Shown: positions 1 through 11,613 of the stretch, one piece after another
Numbering within the stretch: position 1 is the first letter of the stretch
How the letters are laid out: every line of letters starts with the position of its first letter
Origin: Sphingobacterium sp. CZ-UAM
GTDB taxonomy: Bacteria > Bacteroidota > Bacteroidia > Sphingobacteriales > Sphingobacteriaceae
Direction: 5' to 3'
Assembly: GCF_002000245.1 (NCBI RefSeq)
Contig: NZ_MTCM01000001.1
Coordinates: forward strand, 2,108,001-2,172,000
DNA length: 64,000 nt
The notes under the pieces: model-generated
What the model was told of the DNA's origin: nothing
What the model saw: the letters and a program-made list of their open reading frames with translations, nothing else
The model's database searches: none
Program-made: the position numbers and the translations under genes

Positions 1-1965
1 TTGGTATTGGCTATCGGTATTGTCGTTGATGACGCCATAGTCGTCGTAGAAGCTGTCCATGGCAAAATGGAAAAATCGACCATGAGCGGAAATGAGGCAA
101 CGCACGGTGCCATGAGCGAAATAACCGGTGCCGTTATCTCAATTACCTTGGTCATGTGTGCTGTATTTATTCCTATAGGTTTTATGACCGGTTCATCGGG
201 AATGTTCTACAAACAGTTTGCCTATACCTTAGTTATCGCCATTGTGATCTCAGCGATCAATGCATTGACGTTGACACCAGCTCTTTGTGCCTTGTTACTG
301 AAAAACACACATGCCGAAAATCATGATGGGCAAAACCAAAAAACAGGATTCTCACAACGGTTTTTCAAAGCCTTTAATGCAGGTTTTGAAAACATGACAC
401 ATCGATACGTCGGCTCACTGAAATTTCTCGTTAAGAAAAAATGGTTAGCCGCTTTATTAATTATTGCTACAATAGGCGCTGCGGGATATCTCATGAGCAG
501 CACCTCAAAAAGCTTTGTCCCAATGGAAGACGATAACTTCGTCGTATACAGTTTGGAGATGCCCCCGGGTACCGGTCTCGATCGAACAACGAAAGCGGTA
601 GAAAAAATAGAGAAACTATTGGCCGACTTACCTTCTATTGAAAGCCACACGAGTATCACGGGTTTCAATATGATTGGCAACAACTCCAGTGCGGCTTACG
701 CGACAGGGTTCATCCGTCTAAAGGATAAGAAGAAACGTGGCGAAATGAATGATATTGATCAGATTCATCAGGTGATTTCTCAAAAACTAACTACTGTTAA
801 AGAAGGTAATGCAATGGCTTTCCGCTCCCCTCCTGTTGATGGCTATGGTATGATGAACGGGGCCGAACTTGTGCTACAAGATAGAGCCGGAAAGTCTCCA
901 GTAGAACTTAAAGCAATGTCCGATTCTGTTATCGCGAAGATTATGCAACAACCAGGCGTACAATTTGCCTACACCATGTTCAGAGCGGATTATCCACAAA
1001 TGGAATTGGAAGTTGACGAAGATAAAGCTGCTCAACTCGGCGTAGATGTCAGTGAAATGCTTTCTTCCGTCCAGACTTATTTTGCCGGTGACCAATCATT
1101 GAATTTCAATCGCTTTGGTAAGTTCTACCGTATTGCTGTAAAAGCAGACGGAATTTTTAGAACGGATAAGGACGCATTCAATGAAATATTTGTCAAGAAC
1201 AACAAAGGGGAAATGCTACCGGTAAATACCTTGGTAACACTTCGCAAAGTCTATGGGCCAGAATCCGTAACTCGTTACAACTTGTACAATTCGCTTACCA
1301 TTAACGTCGTCAGTAATCCAGGTATCAGTAATGGTGCTATTATGGAAACACTGGAGAAAAATGTGCTGAACAAATTACCAGGAGACTATAGTTACGAATG
1401 GACAGGACTTAGTCTGGAAGAAAAATCTTCTGGCAATCAGACGATGATCATTTTGACATTGAGCTTATTGTTCGTCTACTTCTTACTTTCTGCACAGTAT
1501 GAAAGCTACCTGTTGCCACTGGCGGTGCTGTTATCTATCCCAACAGGGATCATAGGATCATTCTTGGGAACGCGTGCTATCGGTCTGGACAATAATATAT
1601 ACGTCCAAGTCGGATTGATCATGTTGATTGGTCTGTTGGCGAAGAATGCGATCCTGATCGTTGAGTTTGCATTGCAGCGTAGACGAGCGGGTTCCTCACT
1701 CATTGATTCTGCCTTGGAAGGTGCCAAAGCACGCCTTCGTCCAATTCTAATGACCTCATTAGCCTTTATCGCAGGTATGGTTCCTTTGATGTTTGCTAGC
1801 GGGGGGACGGCGACGGGCAACCACTCCATCAGTACGGGAGCTGCAATGGGTATGTTAAGCGGTGTGATCCTCGGTGTGATCGTTATACCGTTATTATATC
1901 TGGTGTTTCAATATTTACAGGAGAAGGTCTCTGGTAAAAAACTCGTGGAAAAGACAAACGATTAA
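1..1965 (+). CDS. RND efflux permease, HAE1/AcrB family (5' end outside window)
   Basis: Inner-membrane proton/drug antiporter subunit of a tripartite RND pump. Only the C-terminal 654 residues are present; the family is about 1,050 residues and the paralogue at 30261-33413 is complete. The visible part opens inside TM4 with the proton-relay motif GIVVDDAIVVVEA and includes the second porter region and the TM10 lysine in LIGLLAKNAILIVEFA. The first codon here is therefore not the real start. The stop lies 1 base before the start of the outer-membrane factor gene, so the two are co-transcribed. The adaptor gene presumably lies upstream, outside the window. Substrate cannot be inferred. The family call is certain. 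Confidence 0.95.
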   Translation: MVLAIGIVVDDAIVVVEAVHGKMEKSTMSGNEATHGAMSEITGAVISITLVMCAVFIPIGFMTGSSGMFYKQFAYTLVIAIVISAINALTLTPALCALLLKNTHAENHDGQNQKTGFSQRFFKAFNAGFENMTHRYVGSLKFLVKKKWLAALLIIATIGAAGYLMSSTSKSFVPMEDDNFVVYSLEMPPGTGLDRTTKAVEKIEKLLADLPSIESHTSITGFNMIGNNSSAAYATGFIRLKDKKKRGEMNDIDQIHQVISQKLTTVKEGNAMAFRSPPVDGYGMMNGAELVLQDRAGKSPVELKAMSDSVIAKIMQQPGVQFAYTMFRADYPQMELEVDEDKAAQLGVDVSEMLSSVQTYFAGDQSLNFNRFGKFYRIAVKADGIFRTDKDAFNEIFVKNNKGEMLPVNTLVTLRKVYGPESVTRYNLYNSLTINVVSNPGISNGAIMETLEKNVLNKLPGDYSYEWTGLSLEEKSSGNQTMIILTLSLLFVYFLLSAQYESYLLPLAVLLSIPTGIIGSFLGTRAIGLDNNIYVQVGLIMLIGLLAKNAILIVEFALQRRRAGSSLIDSALEGAKARLRPILMTSLAFIAGMVPLMFASGGTATGNHSISTGAAMGMLSGVILGVIVIPLLYLVFQYLQEKVSGKKLVEKTND

Positions 1966-1966
1966 A

Positions 1967-3388
1967 ATGAAAAAATTTCATCACTATAAAATTATTTTAG
2001 TAGGTATCCCTTTACTTCTTGCTTCATGTAGTGTGGGCAAAAAATATACGCGTCAGGATATGGACCTGCCTGAGAATTTCAGAAATAACGAAATTGTCCT
2101 GACTTCGGATACATTGCCATTATCCTGGCGAAAGTTTGTGAAAGATCCTAATTTGACGGCACTTATCGAAAAAGCACTAGTCAAAAATACAGATGTTAGC
2201 GTAGCACTCTTGAGTATGCAGCAGCTCGAGCTCGCTTATAAACAATCAAAAAAAGGGCTTTTACCGACACTTGATTTAAACTTGGGCGCGAATAGAACTT
2301 GGTTATCTACCAATTCCCTTAATGGATCGCTGAGTGACCAATTTATTGGGACACCCTATATGGATGACTACAACGCTACGCTCAGACTTTCCTGGGAGGT
2401 AGACATCTGGGGAAAGGCTAAGATGCAGAAAGAGGAAGCTTTAGCAAATTTCTTTGGACAGAAGGAAAATTTATCAGCATTAAAGACGCGCATTATTGTT
2501 CAGGTGATCCAATCGTACTACAATCTGATTTCACTGGACGAACAGTTAAAAATTGCGCAAAAAAATGTACTACTTAGTGATAGCACATTGAATATGATCC
2601 GTTTGCAATACAATTCCTCACTGGTGAGTTCTTTAGCTGTAGAACAGGCCGAAGCACAAAAGAAAACGGCGGAATTGCTGATACCACTCGCAAACCAAAA
2701 TATCGCTATTGAAGAAAATGCAATCAGTATACTCTGTGGTGGTTTTCCCGATAAAATTCAGCGTTCCGAAGGTCTTGATGCAACGCTAGTCGGTGAAACA
2801 TTCGCGACCGGCGTTCCGGCAGAATTGCTTAGCCGGAGACCCGATGTCAAAGCAGCCGAGTATGCCGTCGTTGCAGCAAACAGCAGAATCGGATTGGCCA
2901 AAGCAGCGATGTATCCTTCGATCAGTTTGACCCCTTCAATTGGAACAAACTCTTTTCAGTTCAATCGCTGGTTTGATCTCCCCGGGTCCATTGTGAAAAC
3001 AATAGCAGGAAACATCGCCCAACCGATCTTTCAGAAGGGTGCATTGAAAACAAATTATGAAATTTCGATAATCGAACGGGATAAATTAGCGGTACAGTTT
3101 AAACAGTCTGTTATGCTCGCAGTTTCGGAAGTATCAGATGCTTTAGCGAAAATAAAGCATAGCGACCAAAGACTTCAACTGATTGAAGCGAAATCCCATT
3201 CATTGGCCAAAGCAACTTCCGATGCTGCCCTATTGTACAAAAGCGGCATGGCAAATTATCTGGAAGTTATTACTGCGCAAAACAACGCGCTACAAAATGA
3301 CCTCGAACAGATCAGTATAAAACGGGAAAAACTAAATGCTGTAGTGGATTTATACCGTGCGTTAGGCGGAGGAAACGACAGCGAATAA
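1967..3388 (+). CDS. RND outer-membrane factor lipoprotein, NodT/OprM family
   Basis: TolC-like channel that carries substrates of the adjacent RND permease across the outer membrane. The 473-residue protein has a type II signal peptide with lipobox LLASC (Cys21), then the usual repeated helical/strand architecture of two outer-membrane-efflux domains. Typical family signatures include SWEVDIWGK near residue 145, ELLSRRPDVKAAE in the middle and GMANYLEVITAQNN near the C-terminus. It starts 1 base after the permease stop, which supports translational coupling. It is paralogous to the protein at 33410-34876. A hairpin terminator follows at about 3459. Confidence 0.93.
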   Translation: MKKFHHYKIILVGIPLLLASCSVGKKYTRQDMDLPENFRNNEIVLTSDTLPLSWRKFVKDPNLTALIEKALVKNTDVSVALLSMQQLELAYKQSKKGLLPTLDLNLGANRTWLSTNSLNGSLSDQFIGTPYMDDYNATLRLSWEVDIWGKAKMQKEEALANFFGQKENLSALKTRIIVQVIQSYYNLISLDEQLKIAQKNVLLSDSTLNMIRLQYNSSLVSSLAVEQAEAQKKTAELLIPLANQNIAIEENAISILCGGFPDKIQRSEGLDATLVGETFATGVPAELLSRRPDVKAAEYAVVAANSRIGLAKAAMYPSISLTPSIGTNSFQFNRWFDLPGSIVKTIAGNIAQPIFQKGALKTNYEISIIERDKLAVQFKQSVMLAVSEVSDALAKIKHSDQRLQLIEAKSHSLAKATSDAALLYKSGMANYLEVITAQNNALQNDLEQISIKREKLNAVVDLYRALGGGNDSE

Positions 3389-3769
3389 TAAATCATCGCG
3401 TATACTGATCTTGGTTCGCTCAGTTTTTACGTATATTCAGAATCACAATTGTTCAACTAAGGGGCTAACGAAAGTTTAGTCCCTTTTTTAATGGTCTTTA
3501 ATCATCATATAAAATACAATTTCCCTTTAATAACTTACTGATGCTACAATTATTTGAATTAAACCACTGGATTTTATTATCTTCGGGTATAGAAATAGAA
3601 TGTAATGAACAGAACAAGCTGTCTTCCTCCTCCAATCGCTTAATATTAATAAATATTAATAAAGCATGACACCGAATAATCGGCTGATTCCCCATGTTTT
3701 ATATTCTCAATCAAATTTTATAACAATAGTATCTGTCTTTTCAAAGATAGATCTGGAAGACAACATTTT
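3389..3769. other. intergenic stretch
   Basis: 381 bases between the RND operon and the EamA gene. It holds the terminator at 3459-3490. A short minus-strand open frame at 3498-3695 has no recognisable features and unremarkable composition, so I do not call it a gene. No clear TAnnTTTG promoter box was found before 3770. Confidence 0.5.
3459..3490 (+). terminator. rho-independent terminator of the first RND operon
   Basis: Stem AAGGGGCTAA / TTAGTCCCTT (one G-T wobble) with a short loop, followed by a T run. It lies about 70 bases after the outer-membrane factor stop. Confidence 0.8.
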
Positions 3770-4669
3770 ATGAAACATTCATATTTCATGCTACATCTCG
3801 CTGTAGTATGTTTGGGTATATCCGGTGTATTGGGCAAAGTCATCAGCCTAAATGAAGGTATGCTAACCTGGTATCGTGTATTTTTTTCGGCCATTTTCCT
3901 TTTTTTAATTTCAAAATGGTCAAAATCAGCTGGTGAAGTCAGCTTGCCTGAAAAATTAGTGATCGCAAAAAATGGCCTATTGATTACCGCCTCCTGGTTA
4001 CTTTTTTATGCCAGTATTAAATATTCCAATATTTCAATCGGAGTAGTTTGTTACTGTATGGCAAGTTTCTTTACCGCAATCTTTGCTCCCATCATTAACA
4101 AAACGAAATTTAAACCTTCAGAGTTTTTTCTGAGTGGGCTAACGCTTTGTGGCATCGCCTTGATATTTCATTTTGATACAGCACATCAATTGGGCATTAT
4201 TTTCGGGATCATTTCGCCGGCTTTTGCTTCACTTTACGCAATTTATAACGAACGCATGGTCAAGCAATATAGTAGTATAGTCATTAACTATTACCAAATG
4301 ATTGGTGGAACTGTTGGTCTTGGATTGATTCTCCCCTGTTATCTTTACTCTTATCCGATATCATCTTTTATCCCAAATACAATGGATCTCATTTACCTCC
4401 TCATTTTGTCGCTGTGTTGCACTGTTGCTGTGTACCTTGCCTTTACAGAAATCTTAAAGAAAATTTCTGCCTTTACGCTCAATTTAAGTCTCAATCTCGA
4501 ACCTGTATATGCCATCCTGATTGCATTTTTATTCTTCAATGAATCCAAAGAGCTTAATCTTTCATTTTACATTGGGCTTTTCCTAGTACTGCTTTCTGTA
4601 CTTATACAGGCTCTCATCAGTAGAAAAAAAGAAAAATCGATTAATACAATAAAAATAAGAAAAGAATGA
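3770..4669 (+). CDS. EamA/DMT-family membrane transporter
   Basis: Predicted inner-membrane metabolite exporter of the drug/metabolite transporter superfamily. The 299-residue protein shows about ten hydrophobic helices arranged as two EamA repeats, roughly residues 5-135 and 150-285. The second repeat carries the typical LNLEPVYAILIAFLFFNE segment. The length is normal for the family (about 290-300). The start ATG gives an immediately hydrophobic first helix. It stands alone between a terminator and a VOC gene. Substrate is not predictable; members export amino acids, nucleosides or other metabolites. Confidence 0.88.
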   Translation: MKHSYFMLHLAVVCLGISGVLGKVISLNEGMLTWYRVFFSAIFLFLISKWSKSAGEVSLPEKLVIAKNGLLITASWLLFYASIKYSNISIGVVCYCMASFFTAIFAPIINKTKFKPSEFFLSGLTLCGIALIFHFDTAHQLGIIFGIISPAFASLYAIYNERMVKQYSSIVINYYQMIGGTVGLGLILPCYLYSYPISSFIPNTMDLIYLLILSLCCTVAVYLAFTEILKKISAFTLNLSLNLEPVYAILIAFLFFNESKELNLSFYIGLFLVLLSVLIQALISRKKEKSINTIKIRKE

Positions 4670-4822
4670 TTGGATTGATATCCGATCATTCAATATCAGA
4701 CTACAGAGATGCCCAAATTTGTTGATAGAAAATCCTATATTTACACTACATCAGACATCCAATTAATATTAGGAATTCTAGTCGATTCCTCCAACGAAAG
4801 ATAACATCAATTAAAAAATATT

Positions 4823-5188
4823 ATGAGCAATTCCTCTTTAGACAATAAACTCGTCCACGAACAAATTCAATATCTTGAATTTATAACCAGCGATCTTGAG
4901 CGAGCTAAAAAGTTCTATTCATCCAGTTTCGGCTGGAAATTTACAGATTATGGTCATGAATATACAGCCTTTGAGGGCAACCATGTGGATGGAGGATTTA
5001 CGATCGGTACACCAATAAATGGCAGTATTTTGGTTGTTCTCTATTCGAATGATTTGCTATCCACACGTGATAAAGTCATCGGGGCAGGTGGCACCATCGT
5101 TAAAGATATTTTTAGTTTTCCTGGAGGTAAAAGATTTCAATTCAAAGACCCCGATGGCTATGAGCTTGCGGTGTGGACAACAGCTTAA
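4823..5188 (+). CDS. VOC-family (glyoxalase/bleomycin-resistance fold) protein
   Basis: A single-domain 121-residue member of the vicinal oxygen chelate superfamily, probably a homodimeric cytosolic protein. Family features are the first strand with FITSDLERAKKFYSSSFGW, the central YTAFEGNHVDGGFTIG and the C-terminal FKDPDGYELAVW, which ends with the usual metal-ligand-bearing strand. VOC proteins include glyoxalases, fosfomycin-resistance enzymes and non-enzymatic binding proteins, and the sequence does not say which this is. It is convergent with the DEAD-box helicase; the two share a 21-bp hairpin terminator. Confidence 0.87.
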   Translation: MSNSSLDNKLVHEQIQYLEFITSDLERAKKFYSSSFGWKFTDYGHEYTAFEGNHVDGGFTIGTPINGSILVVLYSNDLLSTRDKVIGAGGTIVKDIFSFPGGKRFQFKDPDGYELAVWTTA

Positions 5189-5204
5189 ATATTCCCAACA
5201 AAAT

Positions 5205-5251
5205 AAAAACAGAAAAGAGCTTAATTTGTTATTAAGCTCTTTTCTGTTTTT
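5205..5251. terminator. bidirectional terminator with a perfect 21-bp stem
   Basis: The left arm 5205-5225 is exactly complementary to the right arm 5231-5251, with a 5-base loop. It serves the convergent VOC (+) and helicase (-) genes. On the minus strand its first arm is inside the helicase coding sequence: the last codons and the stop (5232) form part of the stem. Confidence 0.88.
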
Positions 5252-6461
5252 GGTAGTTTTTATTTTTATTACGATTGAAACGTTTTCTTTTTTGTGGATT
5301 TTGGCTTTTCCTCGTGGGGTTATATTCAGGACCAGCTTCAAAGCCTTCCGGTAATGCAATCTGTTCTACGGGATAACCGATCAGGCTTTCGATCTGAGCA
5401 AAACGTTGCTGATCTTTATCATTGACAAAAGTAATCGCTGTGCCCGTTGTCGCTGCCCGTGCTGTACGTCCGATACGGTGCACATAATCTTCGGGATCCG
5501 GTGGTACATCATAATTTACCACCAAACTGATACCTACGATATCAATACCTCGCGAGATCACATCTGTTCCTACCAGTACCCTTACCTGACGTGATCTAAA
5601 TCTACTCATGATATCCTCACGTTTAGCCTGCTCAAGATCTGAATGAAATCCCTCTGCGTCTATACCCTGCTTTTGAAGTTCCTGTGCCAGTAATTTTACA
5701 GTCGTTTTTTGAGAGGCAAAAATGATCACAGAAACATAATTAACATCCTGTAAGATAATCTTCAAAAGATCCATTTTCTGCTTATCAAATACCAGATATG
5801 TTCGTTGGTCTATACCTTCTGAAGGTTTTGAAATAGCGATATTGACCTCCACCGGCTTATGAAGAATCTTTTTGGCAAAATTCCTGATCTTGAGGGGCAT
5901 CGTCGCCGAAAAAAGTAACATTTGTTTCTTTTTGGGCAGGTAGCTGACAATACGCAATATATCATCCTGAAAACCCATATCCAACATACTATCCGCTTCA
6001 TCAAGTACGAAATGCGTGAGATGAGTTAGATCGACTTTCATCGATGTAAGGTGACTGATCAGTCTACCTGGGGTGGCAACAATAATATTGACCCCCTCAC
6101 GGATAGCCCGTTTCTGTTGTTCGTAACCCATACCATCTCCACCTCCATATATGGAGATGGAAGTCGCTCCGGTATAATAAGACATGCCCATGATCTGTTG
6201 ATCGATTTGCAAGGCTAATTCTCTGGTCGGAACCAAGATAATCGCACGAATAGATTCCCTTGCATCTCGGGCGACGGCATCCAAAATCGGCAGCATATAA
6301 GCAGCTGTTTTACCGGTACCTGTCTGTGCACAGGCAATCATATCGTTTCCCTCTTTAATGATGGGAATTGTCTGCTCCTGAATAGGCGTAGCCTCTTCAA
6401 ACATCATGCTTTCTAAGCCCTCTTCCAATTCCGGAACAAAACCAAATTCAGTAAATCTCAA
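5232..6461 (-). CDS. DEAD-box ATP-dependent RNA helicase
   Basis: RNA-remodelling ATPase of the DEAD-box family, RhlE/CsdA-like. All core motifs are visible: Q motif (PIQEQ), motif I AQTGTGKT at about residues 45-52, Ia PTRELA, Ib TPGR, II DEAD, III SAT, V GTDVISRGID and VI HRIGRTARA. A basic tail of about 40 residues rich in Lys, Arg and Asn closes the protein and probably binds RNA. The 409-residue length is normal. The start is TTG (6459-6461): an in-frame stop lies just upstream and the next ATG would remove the N-terminal part before the Q motif. Confidence 0.95.
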   Translation of the reverse strand: MRFTEFGFVPELEEGLESMMFEEATPIQEQTIPIIKEGNDMIACAQTGTGKTAAYMLPILDAVARDARESIRAIILVPTRELALQIDQQIMGMSYYTGATSISIYGGGDGMGYEQQKRAIREGVNIIVATPGRLISHLTSMKVDLTHLTHFVLDEADSMLDMGFQDDILRIVSYLPKKKQMLLFSATMPLKIRNFAKKILHKPVEVNIAISKPSEGIDQRTYLVFDKQKMDLLKIILQDVNYVSVIIFASQKTTVKLLAQELQKQGIDAEGFHSDLEQAKREDIMSRFRSRQVRVLVGTDVISRGIDIVGISLVVNYDVPPDPEDYVHRIGRTARAATTGTAITFVNDKDQQRFAQIESLIGYPVEQIALPEGFEAGPEYNPTRKSQNPQKRKRFNRNKNKNYQKQKRA

Positions 6462-6586
6462 ATTTTATTATTTTATAAATATGCGCTAAGTTACTAAAAC
6501 TAATCTATATATGATGCCAGATTTATGACCTTAGGGTTGCATAAAAAATGTGACCCTAGTGCATCCGCATTAAATCTTCACTATCT

Positions 6587-7780
6587 TTAACCTAAATTGT
6601 CTGAGCTGCTTTTGGAATTATCAGCCAATCTCAACAATGTGTACCCTAATATACCTGCACAAAGAGAAGCGATGAGCACTGCAAATTTAGCTTCCTCAAC
6701 CAAAAAAGCGTCATCAAAGGATAAAATAGCGATGAAGATAGACATTGTAAAACCGATTCCGCCGAGCAAACCAACGCCGAAGATCTGTATCCAGCTTGCG
6801 CCCTCAGGAAGTTGTGCTATTTTCAGTTTCTTTGCAATAAAACAGATCAAAAATATACCGATCGATTTCCCTGCAAGCAATCCGATAATAATACCTAGTC
6901 CCAATTTCGAAGTTAGACCCCCGACCATTTCCGTATGAATTGGAATTAACGTGTTTGCGAACGCAAACAAAGGGATAATAATAAAATTCACCGGTTTAGT
7001 TAGTAAATGCTCCAACTTTTCCAATGGCGACTCTTTTTCATCCGGTGTAGTGGGAAGAGTCATCGCAACCAAAACCCCTGCAATAGTTGCATGTATGCCT
7101 GAATGGTGGATAAAATACCAAATGAATACTCCGGGAATAAGGTATGCCCATAGGGCTTTTACACCCAGTTTATTTAGAATGATCAGAAAAGCAAATACCC
7201 CAAGCGCCATCAATAAGTAGCTGGTATGGATTCCACTGCTATAGAACAAAGCGATCACTAGGATCGCAAGCAAATCGTCCACAATGGCCAAAGCTGCCAA
7301 GAAAATCTTGAGACTTGCTGGAACTTTATTTCCCAACAGCGTGATAACGGCTAGCGCGAATGCAATATCCGTTGCCATGGGTATGCCCCATCCGTGCGCT
7401 GTATCCGCCACATCCTTATTGATGAAAAAATAAATTACTGCAGGCAGAAGAGCTCCGCCTACCGCAGCCAAAATAGGAAGGATAGCTTTACTTGCTGAAG
7501 ATAGTTCTCCCTCGACGATTTCTCTTTTGATTTCCAATCCTACCAATAGAAAGAAAATAGCCATCAATCCGTCATTAATCCATAGTAACCACGAATATTT
7601 CAGCTCAATATTATCTGTTTCAAACCCTACCTCCCGAAGCAGAAAGTCCATGACGGCCCCATATAACGATGTATTCGCTACGATAAGTGCCAAGATGACG
7701 CAGGAAAACAGAATAATCCCACCGGCAAAACTAGATTTCAAAAATTCTCTGAAGACAGTTAAATTTATAAGTTGTGACAT
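6587..7780 (-). CDS. nhaA: Na+/H+ antiporter NhaA
   Basis: Electrogenic sodium/proton antiporter of the inner membrane, used in pH and salt homeostasis. The 397 residues form about 12 hydrophobic helices. The paired aspartates of the ion-binding site are present in AALAIVDDLLAI, and the GWGIPMATDIAFALAV segment of helix IV is characteristic. The C-terminal half keeps GFTMSIFIA. The length matches E. coli NhaA (388). It is a single gene on the minus strand, downstream of a 340-base non-coding gap. Confidence 0.96.
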   Translation of the reverse strand: MSQLINLTVFREFLKSSFAGGIILFSCVILALIVANTSLYGAVMDFLLREVGFETDNIELKYSWLLWINDGLMAIFFLLVGLEIKREIVEGELSSASKAILPILAAVGGALLPAVIYFFINKDVADTAHGWGIPMATDIAFALAVITLLGNKVPASLKIFLAALAIVDDLLAILVIALFYSSGIHTSYLLMALGVFAFLIILNKLGVKALWAYLIPGVFIWYFIHHSGIHATIAGVLVAMTLPTTPDEKESPLEKLEHLLTKPVNFIIIPLFAFANTLIPIHTEMVGGLTSKLGLGIIIGLLAGKSIGIFLICFIAKKLKIAQLPEGASWIQIFGVGLLGGIGFTMSIFIAILSFDDAFLVEEAKFAVLIASLCAGILGYTLLRLADNSKSSSDNLG

Positions 7781-8121
7781 GACAATAATAGTTTTAAACG
7801 CTTAAAAGGTTCACAATATACGACTTTATGGCCATTAATCCGCCTGCAGAACGGGGATTACATCAATCTATTCTATCAGTCAGACTAAAAAATCCTTCAT
7901 TCACAATTAATCCCAAATCTATTTTTTAAACAACAATTTGGCCAATTATACCCTGATTTAACTTTAAAATACGCTACCCAAAACAAATATCCCTCCTAAA
8001 ACCAGCACCTTATCTACAAAGCATATAAAACCCCATTTAAATATTGTCATTTTTATAAAATTAATTTGTCTTTATTGCAAAAAATAGTTAGCTTGCTACT
8101 ATAGTTAATAAACCGTTTATT
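7781..8121. other. intergenic stretch
   Basis: 341 AT-rich bases between divergent nhaA and a small membrane-protein gene. It presumably carries promoters for both. I see no perfect TAnnTTTG box, no hairpin with a T run and no coding signal. Confidence 0.4.
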
Positions 8122-8307
8122 ATGTGCAAGAAGTGGATTTTCATGGTGCTTCTTTTCGTAGCAAATTTTACATATGCGCAGACGACAGAGGATACAACCC
8201 AACATCAACAACAATCAGGCTCCCATTATATCATTTTAGGGATCGTAGCAATTATTGTCATCGTTTTTATATTATACAGGAGGCAAAAGAGGAAATTTAA
8301 TGAATAA
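8122..8307 (+). CDS. small single-pass membrane protein, function unknown
   Basis: A 61-residue protein I do not recognise. It has an N-terminal hydrophobic segment ending in FTYAQ, which resembles a signal peptide with an AxA-like cleavage site. A short Gln/Thr/His-rich stretch follows, then a strongly hydrophobic helix (about residues 35-51) and a basic RRQKRKFNE tail. After signal cleavage it would be a roughly 40-residue membrane peptide with its tail in the cytosol. Its stop codon lies inside a 30-bp perfect palindrome that looks like its terminator, which supports a real transcription unit. Confidence 0.6.
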   Translation: MCKKWIFMVLLFVANFTYAQTTEDTTQHQQQSGSHYIILGIVAIIVIVFILYRRQKRKFNE

Positions 8308-8332
8308 GGGAGATCAATTGATCTCCCTTATT
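8303..8332. terminator. palindromic terminator
   Basis: A 30-bp perfect palindrome (arm AATAAGGGAGATCAA) followed by TTGTTT. It overlaps the stop codon of the small membrane-protein gene. Confidence 0.65.
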
Positions 8333-8382
8333 GTTTCTCTTTGAATTTTTATCGAAATAAATTTATCCCTTTTTTAACCACA

Positions 8383-10329
<1,947 letters not shown>

Positions 10330-10350
10330 GATAATTTATCCCAATTTTAT

Positions 10351-10385
10351 AAAGGCTCCGTAATTTATTTTACGGGGCTTTTTTG
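10351..10385 (+). terminator. terminator of the ABC-F gene
   Basis: Stem from GGCTCCGTAA and TTACGGGGCT (wobble pairs) followed by TTTTTT, 20-50 bases after the ABC-F stop. Confidence 0.75.
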
Positions 10386-10420
10386 TTTATAGGCATCTAC
10401 AGGCGGGCGATCGAAAACAT

Positions 10421-10449
10421 AAAAAAAAGCACTGAAGGGGCTCAGTGCT
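10421..10449 (-). terminator. terminator of the EEP-family gene
   Basis: Minus-strand stem AGCACTGA / TCAGTGCT with a run of eight T residues after it. It lies just past the stop of the endonuclease/exonuclease/phosphatase gene. Confidence 0.8.
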
Positions 10450-10481
10450 AATCGCGATTGATATGAAAGAATTGAGAAAGT

Positions 10482-11465
10482 CTACTGTACTGAAGGTTTT
10501 ATCAGACGCCATCCCAATTGTAGCGATACCGCACAATGGTCGGACAAATCCTGCCCCTCCCTATTTTGAAAAAGTTGCTTTTGAACCTGATAGTTCCTTG
10601 CTTCAAATACGATATGATCATTGTTCCGGTAATATATTTTATCAATTCCTTCACAATCATCCGTTAACTCCAATGCGGCCCGCGCAACAAAATTTTGCTC
10701 GCTCTGCGGTATTTTACCACTGTTTTTCAAATTTACCCATGCGTCCACCAAGTTTAATTCCCCTTGAAAAGAAACAATATTATCCAGTGCATACGCATAA
10801 TGAGCATTAAAATCTCCCATGATTAACAAAGGTTGCCCCGAAGAGTTCTTTTGAATATAGTCCTTCAATTGGTCCAAATTCTTGCGTCGGGCTGTTGCCG
10901 CATTAGGGTCATCCTGGGCTGTTGCATGTACATTATAAACATCAATAAAAACGGCTTTTGCCAGCTGTATCCGTGCATAAGAAAATCCTTTTGGAGTCAG
11001 ACAGTCAGCGCCATTACATGCCTCCCAACTAACGCGTTCAAAGTCTTGGATCGGATATTTTGACAAAGTACTCAATCCATCCCCAAAAGGTACACCACCT
11101 ATATTTTCAGTTCGATAATTATGTCTATTCTTGCTGTACAAAAATTTATTGTAATTGAAATCCTCCTGTACATTGACAATATCAAAGGGATTCATCAATT
11201 CGCCAATGGATGTAATACTTGAAGCCCTTTCAGTTACAGCACTTGAAATTAATTCCGGAAGACCGGCAATATTATAAGTCAATAAACGAAGTTGCCCTTC
11301 GCTGACATCAGGCATATCGACATAGACCGTGTTCATCGGTCGAACTTGTTTGGGCTTCAGTTTGAATCCTAACATGATCCCTGCAAAAGCACAAATAGAT
11401 AAAATAAGAGCTTTACGAAGGCCTTTAAGCTTGGTTCTCCTTTCGAACAATAAATCTAACAACAT
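10482..11465 (-). CDS. endonuclease/exonuclease/phosphatase (EEP) family hydrolase
   Basis: Metal-dependent phosphodiesterase of the DNase I-like EEP fold. Motifs in order are LLTYNIAGLPE, VNVQEDFNY (metal-binding Glu), LIMGDFNAHY (Asp/Asn catalytic pair) and LSDHCAVSL (catalytic Asp-His). An N-terminal hydrophobic helix (KALILSICAFAGIMLGF) suggests membrane anchoring or export, so the substrate may be a lipid head group or external nucleic acid. A longer frame would start at a TTG (11504), but a TACTTTTG promoter box at 11488-11495 lies inside that extension. I therefore choose the ATG at 11465 (327 residues). Confidence 0.85.
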   Translation of the reverse strand: MLLDLLFERRTKLKGLRKALILSICAFAGIMLGFKLKPKQVRPMNTVYVDMPDVSEGQLRLLTYNIAGLPELISSAVTERASSITSIGELMNPFDIVNVQEDFNYNKFLYSKNRHNYRTENIGGVPFGDGLSTLSKYPIQDFERVSWEACNGADCLTPKGFSYARIQLAKAVFIDVYNVHATAQDDPNAATARRKNLDQLKDYIQKNSSGQPLLIMGDFNAHYAYALDNIVSFQGELNLVDAWVNLKNSGKIPQSEQNFVARAALELTDDCEGIDKIYYRNNDHIVFEARNYQVQKQLFQNREGQDLSDHCAVSLQLGWRLIKPSVQ

Positions 11466-11487
11466 GGACTGAATAATTTGTTCATTC

Positions 11488-11495
11488 CAAAAGTA
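11488..11495 (-). promoter_or_regulatory. -7 promoter box TACTTTTG for the EEP gene
   Basis: Minus-strand match to TAnnTTTG about 22 bases before the chosen ATG (11465). It helps decide the start. Confidence 0.5.
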
Positions 11496-11613
11496 AAGCC
11501 TCAAGATTAGGTTAACTATATTCTTAAATTAATTTTACTTATAAAAAATATTTACAAATTATTAATAATAAACAATTTATAAACACTTTAATGATAAAAG
11601 ATTAATATCAAAA

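Noticed and set aside
1..3388. Mis-assembled duplicate of the RND operon at 29027-34876
   Set aside because: The two operons differ throughout at protein level (for example different lipoprotein N-termini and many substitutions), so they are paralogues rather than one duplicated sequence.
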